Positions 8,367 through 15,896 of a DNA stretch of 64,000 nt are shown here, piece by piece. How positions within the stretch are numbered: the stretch's first letter is position 1; each line of letters begins with the position of its first letter. The notes under the pieces were generated by a model. That model searched no databases and had not been told where the DNA came from. It worked only from the letters and a program-made list of their open reading frames with translations. The translations under genes and the position numbers were made by a program. This DNA comes from Janthinobacterium sp. 64 (GTDB taxonomy: Bacteria; Pseudomonadota; Gammaproteobacteria; Burkholderiales; Burkholderiaceae_D): positions 1,054,001-1,118,000 of the forward strand of contig NZ_PHUG01000001.1 in the NCBI RefSeq assembly GCF_002813325.1, written 5' to 3'.

Positions 8367-9278
8367 ATGAAAACCTCAGACCATACAATACTCGATGACA
8401 TCGCACGCACGCTCGCTGGCGTCACCTCGCGCCGCGCCGCACTGAAAATGGTCGTGTTCGGCCTGGGCGGCATGACCCTGGCCCGGTTCGGTATCGGCAA
8501 CGCTTGGGCGGCGCGCAATTGCCTGTGCAATAACCGCGTGTACGACTCCGCCCTTGCCTGCTGCACGCCCAACGGCGTGGTGCAAAAGCACCCCATTGCC
8601 AATCTGGCGCACTGCCCTTCCCGCACCGCCAACCTGACGCATACCTGCACCGCCAATGGTTGCGGCGCGGCCGGATCGTGGGTGCCGCCGCCGCAAAGTT
8701 ACTTCGGCGTCAGCTTCGTTCCCGCTTGTAATACTCACGATTGTTGCTATGACAAGTGCAACGAGAACAAGACAGCGTGCGATACCAGCTTCCTTAGCGC
8801 GCTTAACGCTATTTGCACCGCCGCCTTTCCCGGCACGGGCAGCATACAGAACATCAAGCGCGGCGGTTGTCTGTCCCAGGCGCAGACCTATTACACCGCG
8901 GTGTCCTCGTATGGCCAAAACGCGTATGACGACGCCCAGAGGCTCTCGTGCGACTGCTGCCCGCCTGAGGCTTGCCGCACCTGCGCCGGCGGCAGTTGCG
9001 GCGCCTTCCCGGCATGCGTCGGTGGCGGCGACTGCGTGTGCTTTACGACGCCGAATGGCTCGGGCGTCTGCGTGCACGGCAATACTCCTTGTGCCGGTTT
9101 GCCCACCTGCAGCTCCAACGACGATTGCCCACCGGGATACGGTTGCGCCGGCTCAAATTGTTGCGGCGGTACCGCACTGTGCGGGCCACTGTGCTCCGAC
9201 CTGACGAACTCATCGACCATCTCGCCGTTTGGTGGCGCTCGACGTTACGATGGACCTACCCTGGGAGGAAAGAGATAA
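8367..9278 (+). CDS. Tat-exported, cysteine-rich phospholipase A2-like protein
   Basis: 303 residues. The N-terminus has a twin-arginine signal (TSRRAALKMVVFGLGG, about 20-35) ending near AWA. After it come about 32 cysteines. Residues 121-128 read CNTHDCCY, the secreted phospholipase A2 active-site core (C..HD.CY) with catalytic H124 and D125. NGCGAAGS (98-104) may be the calcium loop. The segment from about 195 on is a disulfide-rich tail (CDCCPPEACRTC, CPPGYGCAGSNCC). The activity would be phospholipid hydrolysis outside the cytoplasm, but this is unproven. Tat export suggests folding, perhaps with a partner, before transport. The stop overlaps the next gene as TAATG. GTG 8358 is an alternative start. 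Confidence 0.7.
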   Translation: MKTSDHTILDDIARTLAGVTSRRAALKMVVFGLGGMTLARFGIGNAWAARNCLCNNRVYDSALACCTPNGVVQKHPIANLAHCPSRTANLTHTCTANGCGAAGSWVPPPQSYFGVSFVPACNTHDCCYDKCNENKTACDTSFLSALNAICTAAFPGTGSIQNIKRGGCLSQAQTYYTAVSSYGQNAYDDAQRLSCDCCPPEACRTCAGGSCGAFPACVGGGDCVCFTTPNGSGVCVHGNTPCAGLPTCSSNDDCPPGYGCAGSNCCGGTALCGPLCSDLTNSSTISPFGGARRYDGPTLGGKR

Positions 9279-10342
9279 TGGACGCATTTATATTGCCATG
9301 CACCGTCTTACGCCTGCTGTTAGCCGGCGTCTTGCTGATGGCCGCTGCCGGCAAGCTGCTGCACCGGCAAGCGTACGCTCAAACGCTGGCGGAATTCGGT
9401 ATTCCCACTGCGTTGCGGCCGCAGCTGGCGTGGCTGATGCCGATGTGCGAACTGGCGATCGCCTTCATGCTGACGCTGGCGATGTCCACGTGGTGGAGCG
9501 CCATCGCCGGCGCCGCACTGCTGGCGCTCTACAACGCCGTGCTGGCGTACAAGCTGCTGCAGGGCCAGCGGCCCAGTTGCAACTGCTTCGGTCAGCAGGA
9601 CGCCACGCCGATCGGCCCCACTACGCTGCTCAGGAACGGGGTACTGCTGTCGATGGCGGGCGCATTGATTTACGCTGGTCCGGCATACGCGCATGCGCCT
9701 TTATGGCCGCATCTGGCCGAGATATTGCTCACGGCGCCGACGCTGTCGCTATGCGTCGCCGTGATGGCGCTGCAATGGTGGCTGCTACAGCATGCGCTGC
9801 GCCAGAACGGGCGCCTGATCTTGCGCATGGATACGCTGGAGCTGCGACTCGACGCCGCCAACATTGAGCCACTGCATGCGGTCGAGATGCGGCCGCGCGG
9901 ACTGGCAATCGGCAGCATGGCGCCGGACTTCGCGCTGCCGGAAATGGGCACCGGCGAATCGATTACGCTGGCGCAGCTCAGGTCTGCCGGCCTGCCGGTG
10001 CTGCTGGTATTTTCCGACATCGCCTGCGGCCCTTGTGCCGAACTGGCGCCGCGCATTGAGCGTTGGCATCGGCAATACCAGGGTTGCATCAGCATCGCCG
10101 TCATCCTGCGCGTCGATGCCGGACAGCTGCACCGTCCACATACGGCCGGCTCCTGCACCACGCTGCTGCAAGAGGACCGCAAGGTATCCGAGCGCTACGA
10201 CGCGCTGGTGACTCCGAGCGCTGTTCTCGTGTCCGCCGAGGGAACGATCGCATCGCATCTGGCGCTGGGATCAAAAGACATATACGATCTACTGGAGTCA
10301 ACCGCACCGCAGATCGATGAAAACCGGAATATCGCCGCTTAA
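9278..10342 (+). CDS. MauE (DoxX-like) membrane domain fused to thioredoxin-like domain
   Basis: 354 residues. Residues 1-175 contain about five hydrophobic segments with the MauE/DoxX hallmarks AAAGKLLHR and CNCFG (101-105). From about 205 to the end is a MauD/TlpA-like redoxin: GSMAPDFALPEMGTGESITL, then VLLVFSDIACGPC with the CGPC redox pair at 250-253. In methylamine dehydrogenase clusters, separate MauE and MauD proteins make the disulfides of the Cys-rich small subunit. Here they are one chain next to a Cys-rich Tat protein, which suggests the same job. ATG 9278 has GGAGG 10 bases upstream and overlaps the previous stop. The longer frame from 8972 is a shadow. Confidence 0.8.
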   Translation: MDAFILPCTVLRLLLAGVLLMAAAGKLLHRQAYAQTLAEFGIPTALRPQLAWLMPMCELAIAFMLTLAMSTWWSAIAGAALLALYNAVLAYKLLQGQRPSCNCFGQQDATPIGPTTLLRNGVLLSMAGALIYAGPAYAHAPLWPHLAEILLTAPTLSLCVAVMALQWWLLQHALRQNGRLILRMDTLELRLDAANIEPLHAVEMRPRGLAIGSMAPDFALPEMGTGESITLAQLRSAGLPVLLVFSDIACGPCAELAPRIERWHRQYQGCISIAVILRVDAGQLHRPHTAGSCTTLLQEDRKVSERYDALVTPSAVLVSAEGTIASHLALGSKDIYDLLESTAPQIDENRNIAA

Positions 10343-10697
10343 ATCCCCACGACAGGCAAGCCGGCTACTGCTGACGGTTGGCATTTGCCTGCACCTGATC
10401 ACCGCATTATTTCTGGCCAACGGTGGCGGCGTCGTCTTTCGGGCGGCGCTTTGCGCCTGGTCGCTGGCGCCCTACCTATTGCTGGCACTTGCGCAACAGC
10501 GCAGCAAGACTTGCGGCGCTCTGCTAGCCGGCGCCTTGCTGATGCTGCTGCTGGACGCGCACACCTTCTGGTCGGTATTCGTGGCCCCGCAAAGCTCCAC
10601 TGCCGCATTGGCTCTGCTAATGGCGCCGTTGTTCAACCTGTTCTGCATAGCGCCGTTATCGATTGCAGCCAACGTGTGGCTGGGCCGCAGGCGATAA
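10317..10697 (+). CDS. Small four-helix membrane protein of the MauE cassette
   Basis: 126 residues with about four hydrophobic segments (near 18-36, 44-58, 66-80 and 95-120) and basic ends. It overlaps the preceding fusion gene by 26 bases in another frame, so it is clearly part of the same operon and its last gene. I recognise no family. It could help membrane assembly of the redox protein. It has only three cysteines and no thioredoxin motif. Confidence 0.6.
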   Translation: MKTGISPLKSPRQASRLLLTVGICLHLITALFLANGGGVVFRAALCAWSLAPYLLLALAQQRSKTCGALLAGALLMLLLDAHTFWSVFVAPQSSTAALALLMAPLFNLFCIAPLSIAANVWLGRRR

Positions 10698-10774
10698 TTG
10701 TTACCGATGTTAAGAATCAAAATGCTAAAGGCCGTTCGATCAGCAAGGGCTCTTTCTGTCCATGCGCAAGCAAT

Positions 10775-10788
10775 GCTACAACTGTAGC
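10775..10788. promoter_or_regulatory. Inverted repeat in intergenic region
   Basis: GCTACA-AC-TGTAGC is a perfect dyad. Its core TACAACTGTA has the form TACAnnTGTA used by BlaI/CopY-type repressors. It lies in the 222-base gap between the cassette and the exporter gene at 10920. No such regulator is seen in the window, so its role is unknown. Confidence 0.3.
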
Positions 10789-10919
10789 GTATTTTGCAAC
10801 ATGGTCTCCAGAAAAGAAGCCGCGATCCACCCGCCATGTCAGCAAACGCACAGTGAAATCTCCGCAGCTTACCAATCTGCCAGCGACTGCCAGCCTCAGG
10901 CGTATTAAAATACCGCCCC

Positions 10920-11798
10920 ATGACCTCCCCCGCCTCGACCTCCCCTCTCCCCGACAGCATTTTGCTCCCTTCGCTGGCCGTATTGGGAGGGCAGATTTCC
11001 GTCAACCTGGGGGCGGCGATTGCGAAAAACCTGTTTCCTGTCATTGGCGTGGAGGGGATTACGGCGTACCGGGTGGGGTTTTCAGCCTTGATTTTGCTGG
11101 CCATCTTCCGGCCATGGCGTTTCCGGCTGACGCGCAAGGATGTGCTGAACTTGCTGGTCTACGGTTCCGTGCTGGGATTGATGAACTTGCTGATTTACCG
11201 GGCGTTTGCGTTGATACCGATCGGCATTGCCGTCGCCATCGAGGTGACGGGGCCGCTGGCCGTGGCCATGCTGTCATCGCGCCGGCCGCGCGATTTGCTG
11301 GCCGTGGCATGCGCCGTGTTCGGCCTGTATTTATTGCTGCCACTGCAGGGCAGCCCGGGCAGCCTGGACCCTGTCGGCGTGGCCTATGCGCTGGGGGCGG
11401 CACTGTGCTGGGCGCTGTACATCATCTTCGGCAAGCGTGCCTCGACCTTGCAGGGCGGGCAAGCCGTGGCTTGGGGCATGACGGTGGCGGCCATGGTGAC
11501 GGTGCCCATCGGCATCACCTATTCGGGCACGGCCCTGCTGGCGCCGTCGATTGCCTTGATGGGCCTGGCCATTGCCATGCTGTCCAGCGCCCTGCCGTAC
11601 TCGCTGGAAATCTTTGCCCTGCGCCGTTTGCCCCAAGGCGTGTTCGGCATGTTCAGCAGCGCTGCGCCCGCCGTCAGCGCACTGGCCGCCATGGCCGTGC
11701 TGGGAGAACTGCTGAGTCTGACGCAGTGGCTGGCCATCGCCTGCATCGTGTTCGCCTCGGCCATGGCGGCGTTGGGCGCCCAGGGCGGCAAGCGCTAG
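10920..11798 (+). CDS. EamA-family transporter, RhtA-like
   Basis: 292 residues, about ten hydrophobic helices in two EamA repeats (about 15-145 and 150-285). The sequence fits the RhtA threonine/homoserine exporter branch: GAAIAKNLFPVIG near the start, VAIEVTGPLAVA in the middle, and ALRRLPQGVFGMFSSAAPA in the second repeat. The role is probably export of small neutral amino acids or similar metabolites across the inner membrane. It is a single gene with its own start, 220 bases after the previous cassette. The exact substrate cannot be read from sequence. Confidence 0.82.
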   Translation: MTSPASTSPLPDSILLPSLAVLGGQISVNLGAAIAKNLFPVIGVEGITAYRVGFSALILLAIFRPWRFRLTRKDVLNLLVYGSVLGLMNLLIYRAFALIPIGIAVAIEVTGPLAVAMLSSRRPRDLLAVACAVFGLYLLLPLQGSPGSLDPVGVAYALGAALCWALYIIFGKRASTLQGGQAVAWGMTVAAMVTVPIGITYSGTALLAPSIALMGLAIAMLSSALPYSLEIFALRRLPQGVFGMFSSAAPAVSALAAMAVLGELLSLTQWLAIACIVFASAMAALGAQGGKR

Positions 11799-11900
11799 AG
11801 CGGCATTCCCCCCTCCTGCACCGCTGTCTGCGCCGCTTCCTCGTATCCAAGTCCGTGCTGGCGAGCAGGTTTTGACGTGCGCCTGTAAAATGCGTCATCG

Positions 11901-11930
11901 CTTGCCACACATTGCCACACATTGCCACAC
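11901..11930. repeat. Three tandem copies of a 10-base unit
   Basis: The unit (A/C)TTGCCACAC is repeated three times directly before the cytochrome c gene (cttgccacac, attgccacac, attgccacac). It lies in the 5' leader. A slippage-prone spacer is possible. Confidence 0.7.
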
Positions 11931-11950
11931 ATCGCATGCCCGCCTCACCG

Positions 11951-12355
11951 ATGACATCCACCTTTCGCTCGCTCTTCTCTCTTGCCTCCGCAGGTCTGCT
12001 GCTGACGCAGGCCGCCATCACGCAGGCCGCCACCGCTCCCGCCAACCTCACGGGCAATGCCGAAGCGGGCAAGATGGCGTTTCGCAAGTGCGCCTCCTGC
12101 CATCAGGTAGGGCCATCGGCGCGCGGCGGCTTCGGTCCCAAGCTGACAGGCGTGATCGGCCGCAGAGCCGGTGCTACCACCGACTATAAATACTCGGCGG
12201 CCATGAAAAACGCGAACATCGTCTGGACCGAGCAAAACCTGACCGGCTTCCTGAAAGCGCCCAGCGACTTCATTCCCGGCAATAACATGCGTTTCTGGGG
12301 CATTGGCAATGCGCAGCAAGTAGCTGACCTGCTGGCCTACCTGCGCACGCAATAA
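11951..12355 (+). CDS. Periplasmic class I cytochrome c
   Basis: 134 residues with a signal peptide (MTSTFRSLFSLASAGLLL to about AAIT QA). CASCH (CxxCH) binds the haem, followed by GPKLTGVIGR and DYKYSAAMK. The methionine ligand is likely in the NNMRFWG segment, and VADLLAYLRT ends the fold. This matches the small mitochondrial-like cytochromes c of proteobacteria, with a role as a soluble electron carrier in the periplasm. Upstream ATGs at 11912 and 11936 are in frame, but only the start at 11951 places the signal peptide correctly. No oxidase or dehydrogenase is adjacent. Confidence 0.85.
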   Translation: MTSTFRSLFSLASAGLLLTQAAITQAATAPANLTGNAEAGKMAFRKCASCHQVGPSARGGFGPKLTGVIGRRAGATTDYKYSAAMKNANIVWTEQNLTGFLKAPSDFIPGNNMRFWGIGNAQQVADLLAYLRTQ

Positions 12356-12396
12356 CGCCGTCCCATTTGCACAGGCAATGGAGCCATGACGCCAGA

Positions 12397-12747
12397 TCAA
12401 GCTTCCAGCGCTTGCAACACCCCTTTGCGCTTTTTGTGCGCGGCCTCGTAGGCACGCAGCCGCTTGCGCTGGGCCTCAGACAGGCCATCCAACTTGTCGC
12501 GGATCTGCGCCACCGTCAACTGCGGGTAACCGGCGATGGGCAAGTCCTGCTGTGACGCATCGGCGCCAGCACCGCCAGCTTTCTTTCGCTGCTGCGCCTC
12601 GCTCGTTTCACCGGACTGAGCCCTTTGCTTGTTCACGATGCGCGCCGCGACTTCTTGCTCGCGGCCCGGATAGCGTCCTTCCTGCTTGAAGTCCTTTTCC
12701 AGCTTCCTGAATTCGCGCTCGCGCTTGGGATTGGCACCGACAGGCAT
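12397..12747 (-). CDS. Conserved hypothetical protein, highly charged
   Basis: 116 residues starting MPVGANPKREREFRKLEKDFKQ, followed by GRYPGREQEVAARIVNKQRAQ. Such small, Lys/Arg/Glu-rich, helical proteins are common in proteobacteria and are often labelled plasmid stabilisation or ChaB-like, without proof. The C-terminal half (LTVAQIRDKLDGLSEAQRKRLRAYEA) is similar to a Rho-N-like or SAP-like helical motif that may bind nucleic acid. The start is set by ATG 12747 with a G-rich sequence before it. It lies 8 bases downstream of the DUF378 gene, probably in the same operon. Confidence 0.65.
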   Translation of the reverse strand: MPVGANPKREREFRKLEKDFKQEGRYPGREQEVAARIVNKQRAQSGETSEAQQRKKAGGAGADASQQDLPIAGYPQLTVAQIRDKLDGLSEAQRKRLRAYEAAHKKRKGVLQALEA

Positions 12748-12755
12748 ACGCCCCC

Positions 12756-13019
12756 CTAGGGCTTGGCTGGCAGCTTGCGCACGCACAGGTAAATGGAATA
12801 CACCGCCGCCAGCCCCACCAGCACATATACGCCGCGCGAAGCCGTCGTCATGGCGCCGAGGATGCGGGCCACGATGTCGATGTCGAACAAGCCCACCAGC
12901 GCCCAGTTCAAGCCGCCCACGATCAGCAGGATCATGGAGATCCAGTCGACCACGTTCAGACGCTTTGCCGTCATTTCCTCGTTTGCCGCACCGTCCGATC
13001 CTGCCTGAATATTCGCCAT
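12756..13019 (-). CDS. DUF378 family small membrane protein
   Basis: 87 residues. After a polar N-terminus come two hydrophobic segments. The first contains WISMILLIVGGLNWALVGLF, the hallmark of DUF378 proteins (GGLNWGLVG). The second is RGVYVLVGLAAVYSIYL. Function is unknown; such genes are often stress-linked. ATG 13019 is preceded by AGGAGG, a strong ribosome site, so the longer upstream frame is rejected. Transcription probably comes from the AT-rich region before 13250, which also holds the divergent chemoreceptor promoter. Confidence 0.8.
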   Translation of the reverse strand: MANIQAGSDGAANEEMTAKRLNVVDWISMILLIVGGLNWALVGLFDIDIVARILGAMTTASRGVYVLVGLAAVYSIYLCVRKLPAKP

Positions 13020-13349
13020 CTCAGCCTCCTGTAAGAAGATACGACCCGCCGCCGGGTCTGTGCAGAAATCAGTGTAGGCGCGGCACCGCCATGCGCCAGT
13101 CGGACGATACCGGGGTTCGAGGTAGGACGAGTCTGGAATGAGGAGGGTGATTTTATCTGGCAATCATTTCGACAATCGTTGCCCACTGTTGCTAAACAAG
13201 CAGTGACAAATTCCAATATGGAAATATTTATAGATTACTTAGTATTGCACTGCTACACTCATTTCACCCCCGGCAACGTCAGGGGCAACAGCGCCGCACC
13301 GACCCGCTCGCATGGGCTGCGGTCACCATGGGACAACAGCTGAGGGGAC
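13020..13349. other. Divergent intergenic region
   Basis: 330 bases between the DUF378 and chemoreceptor genes. It holds the strong AGGAGG site of the former and an AT-rich block at about 13205-13255 that probably carries promoters. I see no gene and no clear operator. Confidence 0.5.
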
Positions 13350-14738
13350 ATGAATATTTCAAACATACGCATCGGTGTACGCCTGACAACGGGTTTTTTG
13401 CTGGCATCGCTATTGCTGGCCGTGGTCGTCGGCATCAGCACGTGGCAGCTGGCCACGGTGAGCGGGGAAATCGACGGCAGCGTGAACCAGCGCTATGCGC
13501 GCATCGAGCAATTGCAGGCCACGCGCAAGCGCACGCAGGAACAACCCGCCCTGCGCGACATCGACCAGCAGATCGCCACGCAATCGGCGCAGATGCGCAC
13601 GGCAGCCGAGGCCGCCATGGCCCGCGCGCACGATACCAGCGTGCTGATCATCGTGCTGGGCCTGATCGGCGGCTTGCTGAGCCTGGTTACGGCCTGGTTC
13701 ATCAGCAGCGGCATCGTGCGGCCCCTGCGGCACGCCGTCAAGGTGGCGCGCAAGGTGGCCGGCGGCGACCTGAGCGGCAATATCCGCGTCGAATCCGGCG
13801 ATGAGGTGGGCCAGTTGCTGCAAGCGCTGAAAGACATGAATGCCAGCTTGATCACTATCGTGGGCGACGTGCGCGGCGGCACGCAGGACATCGCGGGCGC
13901 CTCGGGCGAAATTGCCGCCGGCAACCTGGACCTGTCGCAGCGCACGCAGGCGCAAGCCAGTTCGCTGGAGCAGACGGCCGCCTCGATGGTAGAGCTGACT
14001 GGCACCGTCAAGCAAAATGCGGACAATGCGCGGCAAGCCAACCAGCTGGCCCAGTCAGCCGCCGACGTGGCCGGCAAAGGGGGCAAGGTGGTGGCTGAAG
14101 TAGTCGACACCATGAGTTCGATCAATGCTTCATCGAAAAAGATCGTCGATATCATCGGCGTCATCGACGCGATCGCCTTCCAGACGAATATCCTGGCCCT
14201 GAATGCGGCCGTGGAAGCGGCACGCGCAGGCGAACAGGGACGCGGCTTTGCCGTCGTGGCCGCCGAAGTGCGCACCCTGGCCCAGCGTTCGGCCGGCGCG
14301 GCGCGGGAAATCAAGCAGCTGATCGGCGACTCCGTCGAGCGGGTCGACGCGGGCGCGCGCCTGGTCGATACGGCGGGCGCCACCATGCGCGACATCGTGG
14401 CCAGCGTGCATCGCGTGACGGACATCATGGGCGAAATCAGCATGGCCAGCGGCGAACAATTGTCCGGCATCGAGCAAGTCAATGCCGCCATCGTGCAGAT
14501 GGAGCATGTGACGCAACAGAACGCCGCGCTGGTGGAACAGGCGTCAACGGCGGCGGCCAGCATGCAGCAGCGCGCCCAGCAACTATCGGGCACGGTGGGC
14601 ATCTTCAAGCTGAGCCGTGACCAGCTTCCCACCCAGGCGGCGCACGGCATCAGCCTGGTGGCCGTTCAGGCTACCCAAGCGGTTACCGCGTCTGCAAACC
14701 GGCCTGCCGCAAGCGTTAGAGCGCGGCTGAAAGCCTGA
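13350..14738 (+). CDS. Methyl-accepting chemotaxis protein with short sensor domain
   Basis: 462 residues. TM1 is about 11-33 and TM2 about 97-118, leaving only about 64 periplasmic residues, less than half of a usual four-helix-bundle sensor. HAMP spans about 119-171. The cytoplasmic coiled coil contains the conserved hairpin [20 protein letters not shown] and [16 protein letters not shown], which contacts CheA/CheW. No CheR-binding pentapeptide is seen at the C-terminus. It signals ligand or membrane state to the chemotaxis array. The short sensor could form only a helical pair, perhaps from an internal deletion. The gene stands alone. Confidence 0.88.
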   Translation: MNISNIRIGVRLTTGFLLASLLLAVVVGISTWQLATVSGEIDGSVNQRYARIEQLQATRKRTQEQPALRDIDQQIATQSAQMRTAAEAAMARAHDTSVLIIVLGLIGGLLSLVTAWFISSGIVRPLRHAVKVARKVAGGDLSGNIRVESGDEVGQLLQALKDMNASLITIVGDVRGGTQDIAGASGEIAAGNLDLSQRTQAQASSLEQTAASMVELTGTVKQNADNARQANQLAQSAADVAGKGGKVVAEVVDTMSSINASSKKIVDIIGVIDAIAFQTNILALNAAVEAARAGEQGRGFAVVAAEVRTLAQRSAGAAREIKQLIGDSVERVDAGARLVDTAGATMRDIVASVHRVTDIMGEISMASGEQLSGIEQVNAAIVQMEHVTQQNAALVEQASTAAASMQQRAQQLSGTVGIFKLSRDQLPTQAAHGISLVAVQATQAVTASANRPAASVRARLKA

Positions 14739-14759
14739 GTTCCCCGCCTGCGTTCCCCA

Positions 14760-15284
14760 CTATAGTTGCTTGTACATGATGGTGGTGGCGTCCAGCCGGT
14801 CGCTGGCAGGCGCCAGCGCATAGGCGGGGATGCTGCCCGCCACCACGTAGCCGAGCGACAAATACAGCGCTTGCGCATGGTCGCCGCTGCGCGTGTCCAG
14901 GGTCAGCAGACTGCGCGGCAAGCGGCGCGCCGGTTCTTCCAGCGCCTGCATCAACTGGCGGGCGAGGCCGAGGCGGCGGTAAGCGGGCGCGACCAGCAGC
15001 TTGCGCACTTCGGCCCGGTGCGCCTGGTTGGGATTGGTATCCCAGTCCAGCTGCACGGCGCCAGCCACCCGACCATCGACTTCGGCCACCAGCAGCAGGC
15101 GCACGCCGCGCGTGACGGCCGGCAACACGTTATCCGTCCAGAACGCCTGGCTGGCCGCCACGTCGAAGGGAAGAATAAAACCGATGCTGGCACCGTCGTG
15201 CACGCAGGCGTGCAGCAGCGCGCCCAGTTCCGGCAAGCTGGCGAGAATATCGGTGGGCGAAAAATGGCGTAGCGATGCGGGCAT
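14760..15284 (-). CDS. GNAT-family N-acetyltransferase
   Basis: 174 residues from ATG 15284. The GNAT core is visible: LLVAEVDGRVAGAVQLDW (strands 2-3), VRKLLVAPAYRRLGLARQLMQAL (motif A with the acetyl-CoA loop, R..G.A variant) and ALYLSLGYVVAGSIPAYA near the end. It transfers an acetyl group from acetyl-CoA to an unknown small molecule or amine. The start lies 7 bases after the stop of the XRE-cupin regulator, so they form an operon. Such pairs are typical of GNAT enzymes with their own regulator. The frame from 15341 is too long. Confidence 0.82.
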   Translation of the reverse strand: MPASLRHFSPTDILASLPELGALLHACVHDGASIGFILPFDVAASQAFWTDNVLPAVTRGVRLLLVAEVDGRVAGAVQLDWDTNPNQAHRAEVRKLLVAPAYRRLGLARQLMQALEEPARRLPRSLLTLDTRSGDHAQALYLSLGYVVAGSIPAYALAPASDRLDATTIMYKQL

Positions 15285-15291
15285 GGTGGCC

Positions 15292-15864
15292 TCAGACAAG
15301 AAAGAGAAAGTAGCGGGCGCCGCTGTCTGGCGGCGTCGCAAATGCGCTGACGCCCTGCAACTGGTAGCGCAGGCAATCGCCAGGCATTAAATCGTGCGAG
15401 CGGCCGTCGACGGTCACGTTCAGCTTGCCTTCCTGCAGCAACAGGTGGTGTTCCATACCGGGCCGGGGCGTCGCCGCGTAGGTGATCGTCACGCCCGCGC
15501 CCAGCTCGCATTCGAGCGCTTCGCCGGCCAGGGCGCGCGACGGGGGCGAGACGCAGCGGCGGATAAAACCGCTGTCCGGGTCCGTCCACACGGTTTGCTC
15601 AGCCCGCCGCAGCAGCGGTGGAAAATCGTCTTCCACCATGCGCAGCAGGCGCGACATGGCCAGGCCATACGCGGCGCACAGCTTGCCCAGCACGTTTGTC
15701 GTCGGGCTGACTTCGCCATTTTCCAGGCGCGACAGGGTGGCGCGGCTGACCTGGCTGAAAGTGGCCAGCTGGTCCAGCGACCAGCCCCGCTCCACGCGCA
15801 ACTGTTTCAGGCGCGCCGCCAGGCGCTGTTCCGTATCGTTCTCTATGAGTGCAGCATTTTCCAT
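15292..15864 (-). CDS. XRE-family regulator with C-terminal cupin
   Basis: 190 residues. An N-terminal helix-turn-helix (about 14-68) has LAARLKQLRVERGWSLDQLA and SRATLSRLENGEVSP. A cupin domain follows from about 110, with PGMEHHLLLQEGKLNV and HDLMPGDCLRY, a ligand-sensing jelly-roll. This is the SutR/PuuR-like class of one-component regulators. It is co-transcribed with the acetyltransferase. Its start codon lies inside the left arm of the inverted repeat at 15857-15893, so autoregulation is likely. An in-frame start at 15924 would run through the operator and is rejected. Confidence 0.85.
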   Translation of the reverse strand: MENAALIENDTEQRLAARLKQLRVERGWSLDQLATFSQVSRATLSRLENGEVSPTTNVLGKLCAAYGLAMSRLLRMVEDDFPPLLRRAEQTVWTDPDSGFIRRCVSPPSRALAGEALECELGAGVTITYAATPRPGMEHHLLLQEGKLNVTVDGRSHDLMPGDCLRYQLQGVSAFATPPDSGARYFLFLV

Positions 15865-15893
15865 ATAAGAGAATTTATCCCATATATGGAAAA
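15857..15893. promoter_or_regulatory. 11-base inverted repeat, probable XRE operator
   Basis: TTTTCCATATA (15857-15867) and TATATGGAAAA (15883-15893) are perfect complements separated by 15 bases. The left arm covers the start codon of the XRE-cupin gene, so bound regulator would block its promoter or translation. The right arm is at the 3' edge of the LysR-type gene ending at 15897. Confidence 0.6.
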
Positions 15894-15896
15894 ACA

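Noticed and set aside
8972..9277. Upstream extension of the MauE-thioredoxin gene
   Set aside because: It runs in another frame over the PLA2-like gene. The GGAGG site and overlap at 9278 mark the true start.
8367..9278. Methylamine dehydrogenase small subunit (MauA)
   Set aside because: Considered because of the Tat signal, many Cys and MauE/MauD neighbour. The PLA2 core CNTHDCCY and the different Cys spacing fit better, and no large subunit is present.
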